A stretch of DNA of 64,000 bases from Flectonema sp. DT1601 (taxonomy: Eukaryota > Euglenozoa > Diplonemea > Diplonemida > Diplonemidae), in NCBI GenBank assembly GCA_964019425.1, contig OZ025850.1:434001-498000 (forward strand), written 5' to 3'. A program made the translations under genes and the position numbers. This document shows, piece by piece, positions 61,942 through 64,000 of the stretch. Below the pieces are notes generated by a model. That model had not been told where the DNA came from, made no database searches, and saw nothing but the letters and a program-made list of their open reading frames with translations. Numbering within the stretch: position 1 is the stretch's first letter; each line of letters begins with the position of its first letter.

Positions 61942-62804
61942 ATGTCACACCCGGCAACCTCTGGAGGAGTTGGTATAAGCAGGTACCAAAAGATGGATAA
62001 AGTTGGAGAGGGTACATACGGAACAGTGTACAAGGCAAAGGATAAAATGACTAACGATTTGGTAGCGTTGAAATGCATCCGTCTCGACAACGAAGAAGAA
62101 GGAGTTACATGCACTGCTATCCGTGAGGTATCTATCTATGTAATTTTAATAAAAAAAAAAAAGAATAAAAGAAAGGATTCCAATTCATTTCCTAACAAAC
62201 AACAACACAAAAGGTATCACTACTAAAAGAGCTAAAGCACCCTAACATCGTTAAACTCCACACTGTTGATTTAAATGAGAAGAAGTTAACACTAGTGTTC
62301 GAATACTTAGACATGGATTTAAAACATTATTTAGACACCAATAAGGGACACGTTACACTTGACCAGGTGAGATCATTTATGAAACAATTATTGTTGTCGA
62401 TTCAATATTGTCATCACAGAAATGTTCTTCACAGGGATTTGAAGCCGCAGAATTTGTTAATCAGACAATCGACTGGGGAGTTGAAATTGGCAGATTTTGG
62501 ACTCGGAAAGTCTTGTGGAATTCCAGTAAACAAACTAACAAGTGAAGTAGTAACTCTTTGGTACAGAGCTCCTGATGTTTTACTTGGATCAAACCACTAT
62601 GGACCTGGTGTCGACCTTTGGGCGATCGGATGCATTTTCTGTGAGATGGTTACTGGAAAAGCCCTCGTAACAGGTCGTACTGACTCTGATCAGTTAGGTA
62701 GAATATTTAAATTCTTAGGTACCCCTGACACTACTGTATGGCCAAGCATGCGTTCTTATCCGAACTCTAAGATGCTTGATGAGAAGGAATTCCCTACTTT
62801 CAAG
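61942..62804 (+). CDS. Cyclin-dependent kinase (CDK1/CDK5/Pho85-like), exons 1-2
   Basis: Exon 1 61942-62127 and exon 2 62214-62804 join in phase 0 across an 86-bp GT-AG intron, giving 259 residues of a serine/threonine kinase. Visible: [13 protein letters not shown]-loop, VALKCIR lysine, CTAIRE in place of the usual PSTAIRE helix, HRDLKPQN catalytic loop, DFG (as DFGLGK), and [14 protein letters not shown] activation segment and APE region, followed by [10 protein letters not shown] and FPTFK. CDKs need a cyclin bound at the PSTAIRE helix and drive the cell cycle or Pho85/CDK5-type signalling. [17 protein letters not shown] resembles CDK5/Pho85 more than CDK1. The C-terminal 40 or so residues are expected in the tandem repeat that follows. 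Confidence 0.93.
62128..62213 (+). other. Kinase intron 1
   Basis: GTATCT...AAAAG, 86 bp, phase 0, between CTAIRE and [11 protein letters not shown]. Confidence 0.9.
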
Positions 62805-62864
62805 GTTTGCTGTTCTTCTTTTTATTATTCAATTTTTTTAGTAATCATTTTGTGCAGTCAGCGT

Positions 62865-64000
62865 GATGATCTACATAAGCAGTCTCCCTCTTCCGAATGG
62901 TTTTGACGAATACCTGCTTTATCGAACCTAATAACTAAGCCCTGATTGTGTCTTTTATTCATGTTTTTGTGTGTTTCTCATTCTCTCTCTCTCTCCTTCC
63001 ATCCGATGAAGATAAAAAAGCACCCTCTCCGGTCTCAAGGAAACCATGCGAGACACTTGTACAGCTTTTAAAACCCCGTTACCCGGCTGAGGACGTGTTT
63101 CTGTTTCTTCTGTTTCTTCTACAAATATGATGATCTACATAAGCAGTCTCCCTCTTCCGAATGGTTTTGACGAATACCTGCTTTATCGAACCTAATAACT
63201 AAGCCCTGATTGTGTCTTTTATTCTTGTTTTTGTGTGTTTCTCGTTCTCATTCTCTCTCTCTCTCCTTCTATCCAATGAAGATAAAAAAGCACCCTCTCC
63301 GGTCTCAAGGAAACCATGCGAGACACTTGTACAGCTTTTAAAACCCCGTTACCCGGCTGAGGACGTGTTTCTGTTTCTTCTGTTTCTTCTACAAATATGA
63401 TGATCTACATAAGCAGTCTCCCTCTTCCGAATGGTTTTGACGAATACCTGCTTTATCGAACCTAATAACTAAGCCCTGATTGTGTCTTTTATTCATGTTT
63501 TTATGTGTTTCTCTTTCTCATTCTCATTCTCTCTCTCTCCTTCCATCCAATGAAGATAAAAAAGCACCCTCTCCGGTCTCAAGGAAACCATGCGAGACAC
63601 TTGTACAGCTTTTAAAACCCCGTTACCCGGCTGAGGACGTGTTGTCGTTTCTTCTGTTTCTTCTACAAATATGATGATCTACATAAGCAGTCTCCCTCTT
63701 CCGAATGGTTTTGACGAGTACCTGCTTTATCGAACCTAATAACTAAGCCCTGATTGTGTCTTTTATTCTTGTTTTGTGTGTTTCTCGTTCTCATTCTCTC
63801 TCTCTCTCTCCTTCCATCCAATGAAGATAAAAAAGCACCCTCTCCGGTCTCAAGGAAACCATGCGAGACACTTGTACAGCTTTTAAAACCCCGTTACCCG
63901 GCTGAGGACGTGTTTCTGTTTCTTCTGTTTCTTCTACAAATATGATGATCTACATAAGCAGTCTCCCTCTTCCGAATGGTTTTGACGAATACCTGCTTTA
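62865..64000 (+). repeat. Tandem repeat of about 270 bp carrying kinase C-terminal exons
   Basis: Units begin at 62865, 63129, 63399, 63673 and 63944 (lengths 264, 270, 274, 271, then cut by the window end). They are nearly identical except in the CT-rich stretch. Each unit holds a segment encoding KKAPSPVSRKPCETLVQLL and KPRYPAED, with an acceptor-like AATGAAG upstream and a GT at its end, and a segment encoding SPSSEWF then stop after TAAGCAG. Joined, KPRYPAED-SPSSEWF has the form of the kinase C-terminal motif R..AEDAL.HPWF. The unit thus duplicates the last exons of the kinase with their introns. Confidence 0.85.
62991..63089 (+). CDS. Probable kinase penultimate exon, copy 1 (repeated at about 63261, 63535 and 63808)
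   Basis: Encodes EDKKAPSPVSRKP and CETLVQLLKPRYPAED. The spacing from FPTFK to this helix (12 residues) matches that of CDKs (14 in CDK1). The downstream boundary GAC/GTGTTT is phase 0 and fits the SPSSEWF exon. The upstream boundary AAG/ATAAAA would need a phase-1 donor, whereas FPTFK ends in phase 0. The splice from exon 2 is therefore unresolved; one more small exon or a shift caused by the duplication is possible. Confidence 0.5.

Overview
The window is eukaryotic nuclear DNA, AT-rich, with very long A and T runs, short GT-AG introns of about 73-86 bp, and standard stop codons. I cannot name the organism. An unplaced protist or other early-branching eukaryote fits best. About 53 kb (1-53540) is a stack of mobile elements. 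About 10 kb (53541-64000) is host sequence with a few genes.

The dominant element is a non-LTR retrotransposon (LINE) of the restriction-like-endonuclease type. Its parts, 5' to 3', are: a short leader; one long reading frame (two C2HC zinc fingers, reverse transcriptase, CCHC knuckle, PD-(D/E)XK-like nuclease, then an unusual C-terminal region of about 480 residues with a hydrophobic segment and coiled coils); about 1.4 kb of structured non-coding DNA with dispersed palindromes and a GAGATACC minisatellite (called here the 3' block); a satellite array of 0.4-5.4 kb whose monomers each carry up to three small palindromes; and a final module of about 400 bp with three hairpins (the 3' module) ending close to TTATCGAAATTCA. 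Several 5'-truncated copies that end at this same point can be lifted out of their targets to restore uninterrupted sequence. The satellite and the 3' module therefore appear to belong to the transposing unit.

Layout. 1-5600: LINE IV, minus strand. 5682-22561: LINE V, plus strand, inserted in LINE IV; it shares a 5.3-kb near-identical inverted arm with LINE IV and contains another 5'-truncated copy (13555-19133) flanked by a short target duplication. 22562-23872: the 5' end of LINE IV. 23873-24588: unassigned DNA. 24589-47251: a nest at least five levels deep, namely a truncated LINE in unassigned DNA, a divergent LINE copy (25007-46400), a further truncated copy (27816-42414), a non-coding element with 34-bp terminal inverted repeats (28166-42133), and LINE VI, minus strand (28505-41682). 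LINE VI contains a second inverted-repeat element (28783-29573) and a complete-looking Mutator-like DNA transposon (29578-33119, 9-bp target duplication). 47252-47980: unassigned DNA with a small ORF. 47981-53540: LINE VII, interrupted by two LINE 3' ends and a 302-bp TA-flanked MITE.

The host part holds a broken ORF at the LINE VII edge, an F-box-like protein gene (54647-56086), a T-rich stretch with possible small exons, a long coiled-coil/polyproline protein gene (59294-61657), and a cyclin-dependent kinase gene (from 61942). The kinase's last exons appear to lie in a tandem repeat of about 270 bp that runs off the window. Nothing looks viral.
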